A DNA stretch of 64,000 bases from contig JAFPWO010000002.1 of assembly GCA_017394885.1 (NCBI GenBank), positions 47,111 through 111,110 on the forward strand, read 5' to 3'. The stretch comes from Lachnospiraceae bacterium. Its GTDB lineage: Bacteria; Bacillota; Clostridia; Lachnospirales; Lachnospiraceae. A program made the position numbers and the translations under genes. The notes under the pieces are model-generated. The model searched no databases. It was not told the origin of the DNA and saw nothing but the letters and a program-made list of their open reading frames with translations. Shown piece after piece: positions 8,842 to 16,452 of this stretch. Position 1 is the first letter of the stretch. Every line of letters begins with the position of its first letter.

Positions 8842-9497
8842 TTTGTCTCCCGAATTAACATAAAAGCTTCTGCCGCTTTTACATTTACGGTTGCCCCACG
8901 AAATTTAGCCAGCGCTTCAACAGATTCCAGTGACCGAAGATCCGGGAACGGATGAACTTGCGACTCAAAAAAGTTCAGCGCGGTCTTTTTATCTTCCAGA
9001 AAATCTGTGATATCCTCAAACACATTCGGAATGAATGAATAATTCTCCGAAGGGATATTGATGCCGGTTTCCGAAAGCGTCTCATAAGCATATATACGCT
9101 TTACCGGATGATCGTATTTCTCACGGAGTGCGACCATCGCAGCTTCCGTCACGATCTGATGATCTTTCTGCATATCTCCCCAGAACGGCAGATATACCTC
9201 TTCCGGTGCAGCTTTTACAATGGCGTCGTAAAAAGCCTTATTCAATTCGCTTCTGGAGAAATTCTCCATATTGTTTGCCCAAAACGGAAGCCCGATGTAT
9301 TCATCAATCCCGCAGAAAACATGCGCTTTCCGCATCTCTTCATGGATGATTCTTGTACTGGGCGGCAGTTCCGAGCCCTCTCTGGCCGTCACGACGCATA
9401 CTGTCACGCGGTCTCCGGCTGCTTTTCGCTTCAGGAGCGTCCCCCCCACCCCGATGATCTCATCATCACGATGGGGGGCAAAGATCAAGACATTCAT
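8838..9497 (-). CDS. PIG-L family deacetylase
   Basis: The 219-residue protein begins MNVLIFAPHRDDE, the zinc-binding motif of PIG-L/LmbE N-acetylglucosaminyl deacetylases; the usual proline between His and Asp is replaced by arginine (HRDDE instead of HPDDE), while the metal-binding His, Asp and Asp are retained. A later FWGDMQKDHQIV segment supplies the third ligand. It likely removes an N-acetyl group from an amino sugar of the polysaccharide or its precursor. It is preceded by AAAGGAT at normal spacing and overlaps the sugar transferase gene by four bases. Confidence 0.88.
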   Translation of the reverse strand: MNVLIFAPHRDDEIIGVGGTLLKRKAAGDRVTVCVVTAREGSELPPSTRIIHEEMRKAHVFCGIDEYIGLPFWANNMENFSRSELNKAFYDAIVKAAPEEVYLPFWGDMQKDHQIVTEAAMVALREKYDHPVKRIYAYETLSETGINIPSENYSFIPNVFEDITDFLEDKKTALNFFESQVHPFPDLRSLESVEALAKFRGATVNVKAAEAFMLIRETK

Positions 9498-9515
9498 CTT
9501 TATAATCCTTTATTT

Positions 9516-10826
9516 TTACTGAAAACAGCGGCGAATTATTTCCACAACTCCGTCAACCTGTTCCGGCGTCATTTTATTATCACTCGGCAGGCAAAGACCT
9601 CTGCGGAAGATATCGGCTCCGACATCGATCCCGCTTCCGGCAATATACGCATTGCTCTTGCCTCTGCCGTTGCCTTCTGCCGTAATAAACGGGTTCATGC
9701 GGTAGATCGGCTGCATATGCATGGGTTTCCAGATGGGACGGCCTTCCGCATTAAAAGCAGCTAACGCCTCCAGAATCTCCGTCGGGCAGCTCTTTCCGGG
9801 TTCACTACGGTAAACGGCTTCATTCTCCCCGCGTACGGTCGGACACATGGCGTCTTCATCAATGATCAGGCAGGACAGCCAGAAGTTCGGCTGGCTGTTC
9901 TCCGCATCGAACGGATTCATCTTGACCGGCAGGTCCTTAACGCCTTCTTTATATCGCTCATAAATCGCTTTCTTCTGCGCGATATGTTCATCCAGATAGG
10001 GGATCTGGCCGCGGATGACGCCGGCCACGATATTGCTCATGCGGTAGTTGTAGCCGATCTCCTCATGCTGATACCACGGCGCGTTTTCCCGGCTCTGCGT
10101 ACTCCATTTGCGGACCTTGTTGGCCGCTTCCAGGTCATTGGTCAGGAACATGCCGCCGGCGCTGCCGGTAATGACTTTATTGCCGTTAAAGGAGATGCAG
10201 TTATAATCACCGAGCGTACCGGTCTCCACCCATTCCCCGCGGCTCTTATACTTCGCACCGAGGGATTCCGCGGCATCCTCCACGATCAGCGCGCCGTGCT
10301 TTTCCGCAATACGGCGGATCTCATCGGCCTTGCCCGGCGTTCCGTACAGATGCGCCACAACGATCAGCCGCACATCCGGATAGATCTCGAAAGCTTTCTC
10401 CAGCGCTTCCGGGCTCATATTCCAGGTGTCGTATTCCGTATCGATAAAGACCGCGTCGCCGTCCTCGTAGGCCACCGGATTGATGGAGGCGTCAAAGGTC
10501 ATATCACTGCAGAAGACTTTGTGGCCCTGCAGCGTTCCGGCATTCGGCCGGGCCTGGCCGTACAGCTTTTCCCCGGCCAGCTTGGTAGCCAGATGCAGCG
10601 CCGAGGTCCCCGTTGCCAGGCCTACCGCGTATTTCACGCCGATATATTCCGCGATCTGTTTTTCCACCTCATTGATGTTCTCTCCGACGGTACTGACCCA
10701 GTTGGTCCGGATCGCCTCGTCTACCCAGTACTGTTCTTTTCCGTGCATGGTGGGGGAAGAAAGCCAGATCTTTTTCTCAAACGGCTTCAGTCCTTCAAAT
10801 CTCTTATCCTCGAGTATACGGTTCAT
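9516..10826 (-). CDS. DegT/DnrJ/EryC1/StrS sugar aminotransferase (PglE/LegC-like)
   Basis: This 436-residue PLP enzyme contains NWVSTVGENINEVE and GLATGTSALHLA near the N-terminus and the cofactor lysine in SFNGNKVITGSAGGM. That lysine context is typical of 4-aminotransferases acting on UDP-4-keto-6-deoxy sugars. It would use the product of the adjacent PglF-like dehydratase to form a UDP-4-amino sugar with glutamate as amino donor. Length is slightly above the usual 370-400. A strong AAAGGAG lies before ATG 10826, and the gene is GC-rich like the operon's first genes. Confidence 0.9.
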   Translation of the reverse strand: MNRILEDKRFEGLKPFEKKIWLSSPTMHGKEQYWVDEAIRTNWVSTVGENINEVEKQIAEYIGVKYAVGLATGTSALHLATKLAGEKLYGQARPNAGTLQGHKVFCSDMTFDASINPVAYEDGDAVFIDTEYDTWNMSPEALEKAFEIYPDVRLIVVAHLYGTPGKADEIRRIAEKHGALIVEDAAESLGAKYKSRGEWVETGTLGDYNCISFNGNKVITGSAGGMFLTNDLEAANKVRKWSTQSRENAPWYQHEEIGYNYRMSNIVAGVIRGQIPYLDEHIAQKKAIYERYKEGVKDLPVKMNPFDAENSQPNFWLSCLIIDEDAMCPTVRGENEAVYRSEPGKSCPTEILEALAAFNAEGRPIWKPMHMQPIYRMNPFITAEGNGRGKSNAYIAGSGIDVGADIFRRGLCLPSDNKMTPEQVDGVVEIIRRCFQ

Positions 10827-10846
10827 GGGAGCACTCCTTTCTCTCT

Positions 10847-12853
10847 TTACCGGTTATAGGCCGGATGGTAGGTCGTCACGATCTCCGCGACTTTTTCATC
10901 TATATTCTTATCATTGTTGTATGCGACGATCATCAGCTCTTCCAGCTGCTTAAAGAATCGATCCACGTCGAATTCGATCGGCGATCCGATATGGATCAGA
11001 TCATTTTGGGTCTTTTTCATGCCTTCTTCGGCCATTAGCTTTTCTTCATACAGCTTTTCTCCGGGGCGAAGGCCGGAATAGACGATCTTGATGTCCTCGT
11101 CGGGCTTCAGTCCGGAAAGCCGGATCAGGTTCCGGGCCAGCGTATCGATCTTGACCGGGCTGCCCATATCCAGGACAAAAATCTCTCCGCCCTGCGCATA
11201 GGTCCCGGCCAGCATGACGAGGCTTACCGCTTCGGAGATGGTCATGAAATACCGGATGATATCCGGATGCGTCACCGTGACCGGGCCGCCGTTGTCGATC
11301 TGCTTTTTAAACAGCGGGACCACCGAGCCGTTGCTGCCCAGCACGTTCCCGAAACGGACCGCCATAAACTGCGTCTTCACATTCCGGAAAACCTCTCCGG
11401 TTCCGTCCTTGTCCGCATTTTCCTGCCCTTCATGGGTAAAAAGCTGCGGGATCTCGTCCGCTTTTCCCTCCGCGATCTTCCGGTAGAAGCCCTGAATGAC
11501 CATTTCGCAAAGGCGTTTGCTGGCCCCCATGATATTCGTGGGATTGACCGCTTTGTCCGTGGAGATCAGAACAAAGCGCTCGCAGCCGTGCACCATGGCG
11601 GCATAAGCGGTCTTATAGGTGCCGAGCGTATTGTTTTTAATGGCCTCACAGGGGCTGTCTTCCATCAGCGGGACATGCTTGTGAGCCGCCGCGTGGTACA
11701 CGATCTGCGGCCGGTAATGCTTAAACAGAGAGAAAACCTTCCGGCTGTCCCGCACGGACCCGATCAGCACGACCAGATCCAGTTCCGGATGGATCCGTTT
11801 TAATTCCTGCTGGATATCATACGCATTGTTTTCATAAATATCAAAGAGGATCAGCTGGCCGGGACTGTGGGCCGCGATCTGCCGGCAGAGCTCGCTGCCG
11901 ATGGATCCGCCGCCGCCGGTGACCAGGACGGTTTTTCCTCGGATCATCTGAAAGACTTCGCTCATGTCGGTGGTAATCGGTTCCCGCCCCAGCAGGTCTT
12001 CCATCGAAATATTCTTCAGCGAAGAGGAGGTGATCTGATCCATCGTAGTCTGATAGATACGCGGGATCTGCTTGACTTCACATCCGCTTTCATTGCAGAT
12101 GCTCAATATCTCTCTGCGCTCTTCCGCGGTCGCGCTGGGTATGGCAAAATAAATCTTATTTACATAATAATCTTTTACCGCTTTGAGGATACTGTCCCGT
12201 CCGCCAACCACAAGAATCCCGTCAATATACCGATCCCACTTATTGGGATTATCATCAATAATGCAGACGACTTTTTCCCGGGAATCGGAATGATTGATAT
12301 CCCGCAGCAGCATTTGTCCCGCGTTTCCGGCTCCGATCAGCATCACATTGGCAATCGGTCTGTTGGAACGCTGCACGCCTTTTCTGACCAGAAGGATCAG
12401 TCGATAGGAAAAGCGTACGCCTACCAGAAGGATCAGCTGCAGCGCCGCACCCATCAGATGATAGGAAACCGGCATCCGCTGGACGAGCAGATTGATAAAG
12501 ATAAAGTGCAGGACCGACATGGACAGAGAAACGACGGTCGTCAGGATCAGTTCAATATAACTGGCAAAGCGCCACACGCTCCGATATAATTTACAGGCAG
12601 CAAAGACCAGGATGCAGACGATCGCATACGGCAGAACAAACGATTTATAGGAATCGAAAAATCTTGTCGGAATCTGAGAAAAAACGCAATCGAAACGAAG
12701 CCACAAAGCCAGAAAATAGGCAAGGTGGATCGCAAGCAGATCATAGACCACCAAAAAGAAGGCAATGATCTGCCAATGCTCAATAAAGCGCTTTCGACTC
12801 CGTATCAGAGGATTATTGTTTTCATCCGTTTTTGTTGCCATACCGATTTCCAA
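10847..12853 (-). CDS. Membrane-bound nucleotide-sugar 4,6-dehydratase (PglF/CapD-like)
   Basis: The 668-residue protein has four N-terminal transmembrane helices (about 20-135), a middle Rossmann-like domain (IANVMLIGAGNAGQM) and a C-terminal short-chain dehydrogenase domain with the NAD motif TGGGGSIGSELC. Its active site reads STDKAVNPTNIMGASKR: the usual YxxxK is MxxxK with a TDK triad, the mark of PglF/FlaA1-type UDP-GlcNAc 4,6-dehydratases. It likely makes UDP-2-acetamido-2,6-dideoxy-4-keto-hexose at the inner membrane. It is followed by the aminotransferase gene after 20 bases. Confidence 0.9.
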   Translation of the reverse strand: MEIGMATKTDENNNPLIRSRKRFIEHWQIIAFFLVVYDLLAIHLAYFLALWLRFDCVFSQIPTRFFDSYKSFVLPYAIVCILVFAACKLYRSVWRFASYIELILTTVVSLSMSVLHFIFINLLVQRMPVSYHLMGAALQLILLVGVRFSYRLILLVRKGVQRSNRPIANVMLIGAGNAGQMLLRDINHSDSREKVVCIIDDNPNKWDRYIDGILVVGGRDSILKAVKDYYVNKIYFAIPSATAEERREILSICNESGCEVKQIPRIYQTTMDQITSSSLKNISMEDLLGREPITTDMSEVFQMIRGKTVLVTGGGGSIGSELCRQIAAHSPGQLILFDIYENNAYDIQQELKRIHPELDLVVLIGSVRDSRKVFSLFKHYRPQIVYHAAAHKHVPLMEDSPCEAIKNNTLGTYKTAYAAMVHGCERFVLISTDKAVNPTNIMGASKRLCEMVIQGFYRKIAEGKADEIPQLFTHEGQENADKDGTGEVFRNVKTQFMAVRFGNVLGSNGSVVPLFKKQIDNGGPVTVTHPDIIRYFMTISEAVSLVMLAGTYAQGGEIFVLDMGSPVKIDTLARNLIRLSGLKPDEDIKIVYSGLRPGEKLYEEKLMAEEGMKKTQNDLIHIGSPIEFDVDRFFKQLEELMIVAYNNDKNIDEKVAEIVTTYHPAYNR

Positions 12854-12866
12854 TCCGGGCGATTAA

Positions 12867-14627
12867 TTAATTCAGATAAGATCTCATCTTGCTTTTCGCT
12901 GTTTCTACCGTATTATAGTTGGGCCACATAACATAGGCGTAGACCGGCCAGCTGAAAGATTTCTCAAAGCCACCGTATCCCGTCACCGCATAAGACTCTA
13001 CACTCCATGAGCCGCCGCTTAACGTTGTCTGAACCAGCGATGAAATCTTGTCATAAGGCATGTTTGTCAGAAATGCGCTGGAGAGGGAATCCATCAGTTC
13101 ATTATAATTCAGCAGTGCGTCAGAAGAAGCCAGTTTGTTGATGACTGCCTTGATTACCGCCATCTGGTTCTTTCCCCGCTGGTTATCCCCGGTATTAAAT
13201 GCTTTTCTTTGTCTGGCAAATGCCAGTGCTGCATTGCCGTTCAGATGATTCACTCCCTGAACGAAGGTATACTTACCGCTAGAAAAAGCCACTTCCGAAT
13301 AAACATCTATGCCGCCCAGAGCATTAATAATACGTCTGAACCCGGAGAAGTCCACTTTGAAATAATAATCGATCTGCAGCCGGTACAGGTTTTCCAGCGT
13401 AGCAATGCTGCATTCGATCCCATACATTCCGGCATGAGTCAGCTTGTCCCTTGCCCCATTCGAAACCGAAGTCGGGATATAATAATCCCGCGGTGTATTC
13501 ACCAATAAAACCTTTTTCGCGGACGGGTTGACAACAGCAATGATATTCACATCACTCAGACTCCGGGAAGTCATTCCCTGCCGGCTGTCGATCCCGGAAA
13601 TATATACGACAAAATTACTTCCGCTCGCCTTTATGATCGGGGTCGCTGCTGTTGTATTCAGTTCTTTTGCCGGTGTCGACTGTACCGCGGAAGGCCCGAC
13701 AGAAGGAGCCGGCGGTCTTGACTCGGTCGTTGACTCCGTCTCCGTCTCCGTTTCATCCGGGCTGTAGTCTTCTGTACTTCTCTCATAGTCGCTGGGCCGG
13801 GTCCTATGCCGGGCGGTATGCCGGACGTCTTCTTCCGTGCTTTCCGCATCCGAGCCGTCTTCGTCCGTTCCCGCTTCTCCGGAAGGAACATCACCCTCGC
13901 GGGATTCTGCCGTCGGAAGTACGACCGCATAGTCTTTGAGCTGCCGCAGTGAATCCGCCAGCCCCTCAAAAAACTCGTCCATATTCGTCACCCAGTCCGT
14001 ATTCACGATGATGGCGTCCACCTCGTGATTCATGATGGCAACGAACAGCTCGCTCGGCGATTCATATTCTTCCAGTGCCAGCGAGGTGCCAAGTTCCGCG
14101 GAAATCCGGCTGATCGTTTCATCGACCGCCGCTTTATCGATATCCTTCAGAACCCCGAACAGATAATCCTTTGCATCCGTCAGCGTTTGCGCCGGGTCGT
14201 CCTTATTGACAAACACAGCGATTTTCTGCATTTCCGGTTCATTGACAATAATATTATTGATCGAGCTGTGTGCTTTTCTGATCATCAGCCCGCCGACGAT
14301 CATCCCGGCCGTGCCAAGCAGGGCCAGGACCGTTCCGATAATAAATCGCGCCTTTTTGGACAGCTTCCATGTCAGCAGCCCCACCAGTACGATCAAAAGC
14401 GCCAAAAGCAGCCCAATCAGCAGCAGGAAGGGCGTCGGCAGGATGTTCAGTATGGCAAGGGAAAGAAAAAACCACACCGCGACCGCGGCAAAAACAGCCG
14501 TAATCAGAATCCCGCTCAGAAGGGACGCAGATGCGCCGGCCTGCCTTCTTCGTGAAAAAACATCTGTTTGTTCTGTATGCTGTCTGGAACGGCTTTTCGG
14601 CTCATTCGTCTTTTCTATATCCGTCAT
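12867..14627 (-). CDS. LCP (LytR-CpsA-Psr) family polymer attachment protein
   Basis: This 586-residue membrane protein starts the operon. It has a cytoplasmic N-terminus, about three transmembrane helices (residues 30-120), an extracellular region around 130-260 that looks like a separate domain, a low-complexity Glu/Ser/Thr/Asp-rich linker (about 260-330) and the LCP domain, with VNTPRDYYIP, DKLTHAGMYG and FARQRKAFNTGDNQRGKNQ, where conserved arginines contact the lipid pyrophosphate. LCP proteins transfer undecaprenyl-linked polymers to peptidoglycan. The start is fixed by AAGGAGCAAA before ATG. At 586 residues it is longer than the usual 300-450. Confidence 0.9.
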   Translation of the reverse strand: MTDIEKTNEPKSRSRQHTEQTDVFSRRRQAGASASLLSGILITAVFAAVAVWFFLSLAILNILPTPFLLLIGLLLALLIVLVGLLTWKLSKKARFIIGTVLALLGTAGMIVGGLMIRKAHSSINNIIVNEPEMQKIAVFVNKDDPAQTLTDAKDYLFGVLKDIDKAAVDETISRISAELGTSLALEEYESPSELFVAIMNHEVDAIIVNTDWVTNMDEFFEGLADSLRQLKDYAVVLPTAESREGDVPSGEAGTDEDGSDAESTEEDVRHTARHRTRPSDYERSTEDYSPDETETETESTTESRPPAPSVGPSAVQSTPAKELNTTAATPIIKASGSNFVVYISGIDSRQGMTSRSLSDVNIIAVVNPSAKKVLLVNTPRDYYIPTSVSNGARDKLTHAGMYGIECSIATLENLYRLQIDYYFKVDFSGFRRIINALGGIDVYSEVAFSSGKYTFVQGVNHLNGNAALAFARQRKAFNTGDNQRGKNQMAVIKAVINKLASSDALLNYNELMDSLSSAFLTNMPYDKISSLVQTTLSGGSWSVESYAVTGYGGFEKSFSWPVYAYVMWPNYNTVETAKSKMRSYLN

Positions 14628-14699
14628 TTTGCTCCTTTTTGATCCTCACACCGCAAAAACGGTGCCCGAAATAATCCCTGTGGGCAGAGATACGCCAAT

Positions 14700-14727
14700 A
14701 TTATAACACAGAGCAACAAAAAAGCAA
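14700..14727 (-). promoter_or_regulatory. Promoter of the exopolysaccharide operon
   Basis: On the minus strand TATAAT lies at 14705-14700 with a TTGCTT -35 at 14727-14722, spacing 16. Transcription would start near 14693, about 65 bases upstream of the LCP gene; the leader can form a small CACCG/CGGTG hairpin (14649-14664). It is the only good promoter I see for the thirteen-kilobase operon. Confidence 0.55.
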
Positions 14728-14730
14728 GAA

Positions 14731-14751
14731 AAAACGCCCCGGTGGGGCGTT
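14731..14751 (-). terminator. Terminator downstream of the MATE gene
   Basis: An eight-base-pair stem (AACGCCCC with GGGGCGTT, three-base loop) is followed on the minus strand by a run of six T. It lies about 80 bases after the MATE gene stop and ends the copper/MATE unit just before the exopolysaccharide promoter. Confidence 0.8.
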
Positions 14752-14828
14752 GGCGCAGGATTATCCGCTGTACGGCTGCCGTTTCTTTCGATTATTAAGT
14801 TTCTTCAAAACTTCGTTAAGTTATTGTA

Positions 14829-16166
14829 TCATATCACTTCCGTACGGCGCAGATGCCGCAGGTAGAAAAGATACACGATCGAACTCAGCATCCAGGTGAC
14901 AGGATAGATCCACAGAGCCAGCAGAATATTATGATAGATCCGGCCGATCGTCATCAGGGTAAGCACCCGGACCGCGCACCAGCAGGCCAGCATGACGATG
15001 GTCGGAATGACCGGCCGTCCGATCCCCCGCATCACCGCCGAGCTTACATGCGAAAAACCGCACAGGCAGAAGAAAAAGCCGCAGATCTGCCCGCGCATCG
15101 CGCCGTATCGGATGACCTCCGGATTGGAATCGAAGAGAGAGACCAGCTGCGGGCTGAAGATCACCAAAGCCGCACCAAGCGCTTCCACGACCAGAACCGC
15201 AGTAATAAGCCCGAACCGGATGCCTTCCCGCATCCTGTCCTTTCGTCCGGCTCCGTAATTCTGCGCCACAAAGGTCGAAAGCGCCATGGAAAACGCGGTG
15301 ACCGGGAGGAAGATGAATCCCTCCAGCTTGGTGCTGGCGCCGATCCCGGCCATTGCCACGGCGCCGAAGGAATTGATATAAGACTGGATCAGCATATTGG
15401 CCAGATCGATCACGCAGGCCTGCAGCGCCGTGGGCAGGCCGATATGGATGATCTGCCGCAGTTTGACCAGATCGAACCGCACCTTTTTCAGATCGAGGCG
15501 GATATCCTCTTCCGTACGCAGCAGGCGGCGCATGACCAGCAAAGCGCTGACAAACTGGCCGATGATGGTCGCCAGCGCGGCGCCTTCCACACCCATGCCG
15601 AGCAGGCCGATGAAGCTGATGTCCAGGATCACGTTCAGGACAGAACTGAAGATCAGATAGTACAGCGGATGCCGCGAGTCTCCGCTGGCCTGCAGGATCC
15701 CGACGAACAGATTATAAAAAACCAGGCCGGTGCTTCCGGCAAAATAGACCCGGAGGTACTTCGCCGCTTCCGGAAGGACGTCGTCCGGAGTCCCCATCCA
15801 GCGGAGGATGAGCGGCGTCATGGCCACGCCGAGCAGGGTCATGATAACGGAGGCCGCCAAGCCCATGGCTACCGTGGTATGGACGCCGCGGGCGATGGCT
15901 TTTGTCTCCTGCGCGCCGATATCCCGCGCGATAACCACGCCCGCGCCCATGGAAAAGCCCATGAAAAAGCCGACGATCAGGTAGATGATCGAACCTGTCG
16001 CCGTTACCGCAGCCAGCGCGTTCGTCCCGATCATCTTCCCGACGATCAGCGAGTCTGCCGTATTATACAGCTGCTGAAACAGCTGTCCGATAAAGACCGG
16101 CGCCGCGAAGCTGAGGATCTTTTTCCGGACATTGCCTTCTGTCATCAAATACTGCGATTGCTTCAT
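14829..16166 (-). CDS. MATE family efflux transporter
   Basis: The 445-residue protein has about twelve transmembrane helices and the MATE hallmark LFQQLYNTADSLIVGKMIG at its first helix pair. It exports organic cations or drugs in exchange for Na+ or H+. The frame is open eight more codons (ATG 16190), but MKQSQYL at 16166 follows an AGGAT sequence and fits the family length. It lies 74 bases after copA on the same strand with no terminator between, so it is probably read with the copper operon; whether its substrate is related to copper stress is unknown. Confidence 0.9.
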   Translation of the reverse strand: MKQSQYLMTEGNVRKKILSFAAPVFIGQLFQQLYNTADSLIVGKMIGTNALAAVTATGSIIYLIVGFFMGFSMGAGVVIARDIGAQETKAIARGVHTTVAMGLAASVIMTLLGVAMTPLILRWMGTPDDVLPEAAKYLRVYFAGSTGLVFYNLFVGILQASGDSRHPLYYLIFSSVLNVILDISFIGLLGMGVEGAALATIIGQFVSALLVMRRLLRTEEDIRLDLKKVRFDLVKLRQIIHIGLPTALQACVIDLANMLIQSYINSFGAVAMAGIGASTKLEGFIFLPVTAFSMALSTFVAQNYGAGRKDRMREGIRFGLITAVLVVEALGAALVIFSPQLVSLFDSNPEVIRYGAMRGQICGFFFCLCGFSHVSSAVMRGIGRPVIPTIVMLACWCAVRVLTLMTIGRIYHNILLALWIYPVTWMLSSIVYLFYLRHLRRTEVI

Positions 16167-16239
16167 AAAAGATATCCTGCAGTGCGGCACCCTTCAGCCG
16201 GATCCCCGGCCGGCTGCCGCACTCTCCCCTTTCCGGGAC

Positions 16240-16452
16240 TTATTCTTTTCCTATAAAATCATATCCCGCGTCGGCGATCACTTTCGCAAGCGCGCCCGCA
16301 TCCGGCGCTTCGGCGGCCGTGACCGTCAGCAGGTTCTTCTCATGGTCCGCTTTCGCATTTTCCACCGGGAAGTTTTCCTTCACACTCTTCTCGACCCGGG
16401 CTTCGCAGTGCATGCACATCATGCCTTCTACTTTGTACGCAAACTCCTTCAT
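16240..16452 (-). CDS. Possible internal CopZ-like copper chaperone, in frame within copA
   Basis: ATG 16452 starts a 70-residue reading that is in frame with copA and equals a complete HMA-type copper chaperone (metal site MCMHC). It is preceded by AAGGAG eight bases upstream and by an extended -10 sequence TGCTATAAT on the minus strand (TATAAT at 16480-16475). So a separate CopZ product could be made besides the long ATPase. The sequence shows the signals; that they are used is inference. Confidence 0.45.
   Translation of the reverse strand: MKEFAYKVEGMMCMHCEARVEKSVKENFPVENAKADHEKNLLTVTAAEAPDAGALAKVIADAGYDFIGKE

Noticed and set aside
14853..16256. Plus-strand frame of 467 codons opposite the MATE gene
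   Set aside because: The amino-acid composition is full of Arg, His, Asp and Gln as expected for antisense reading of a membrane protein gene; no ribosome site.
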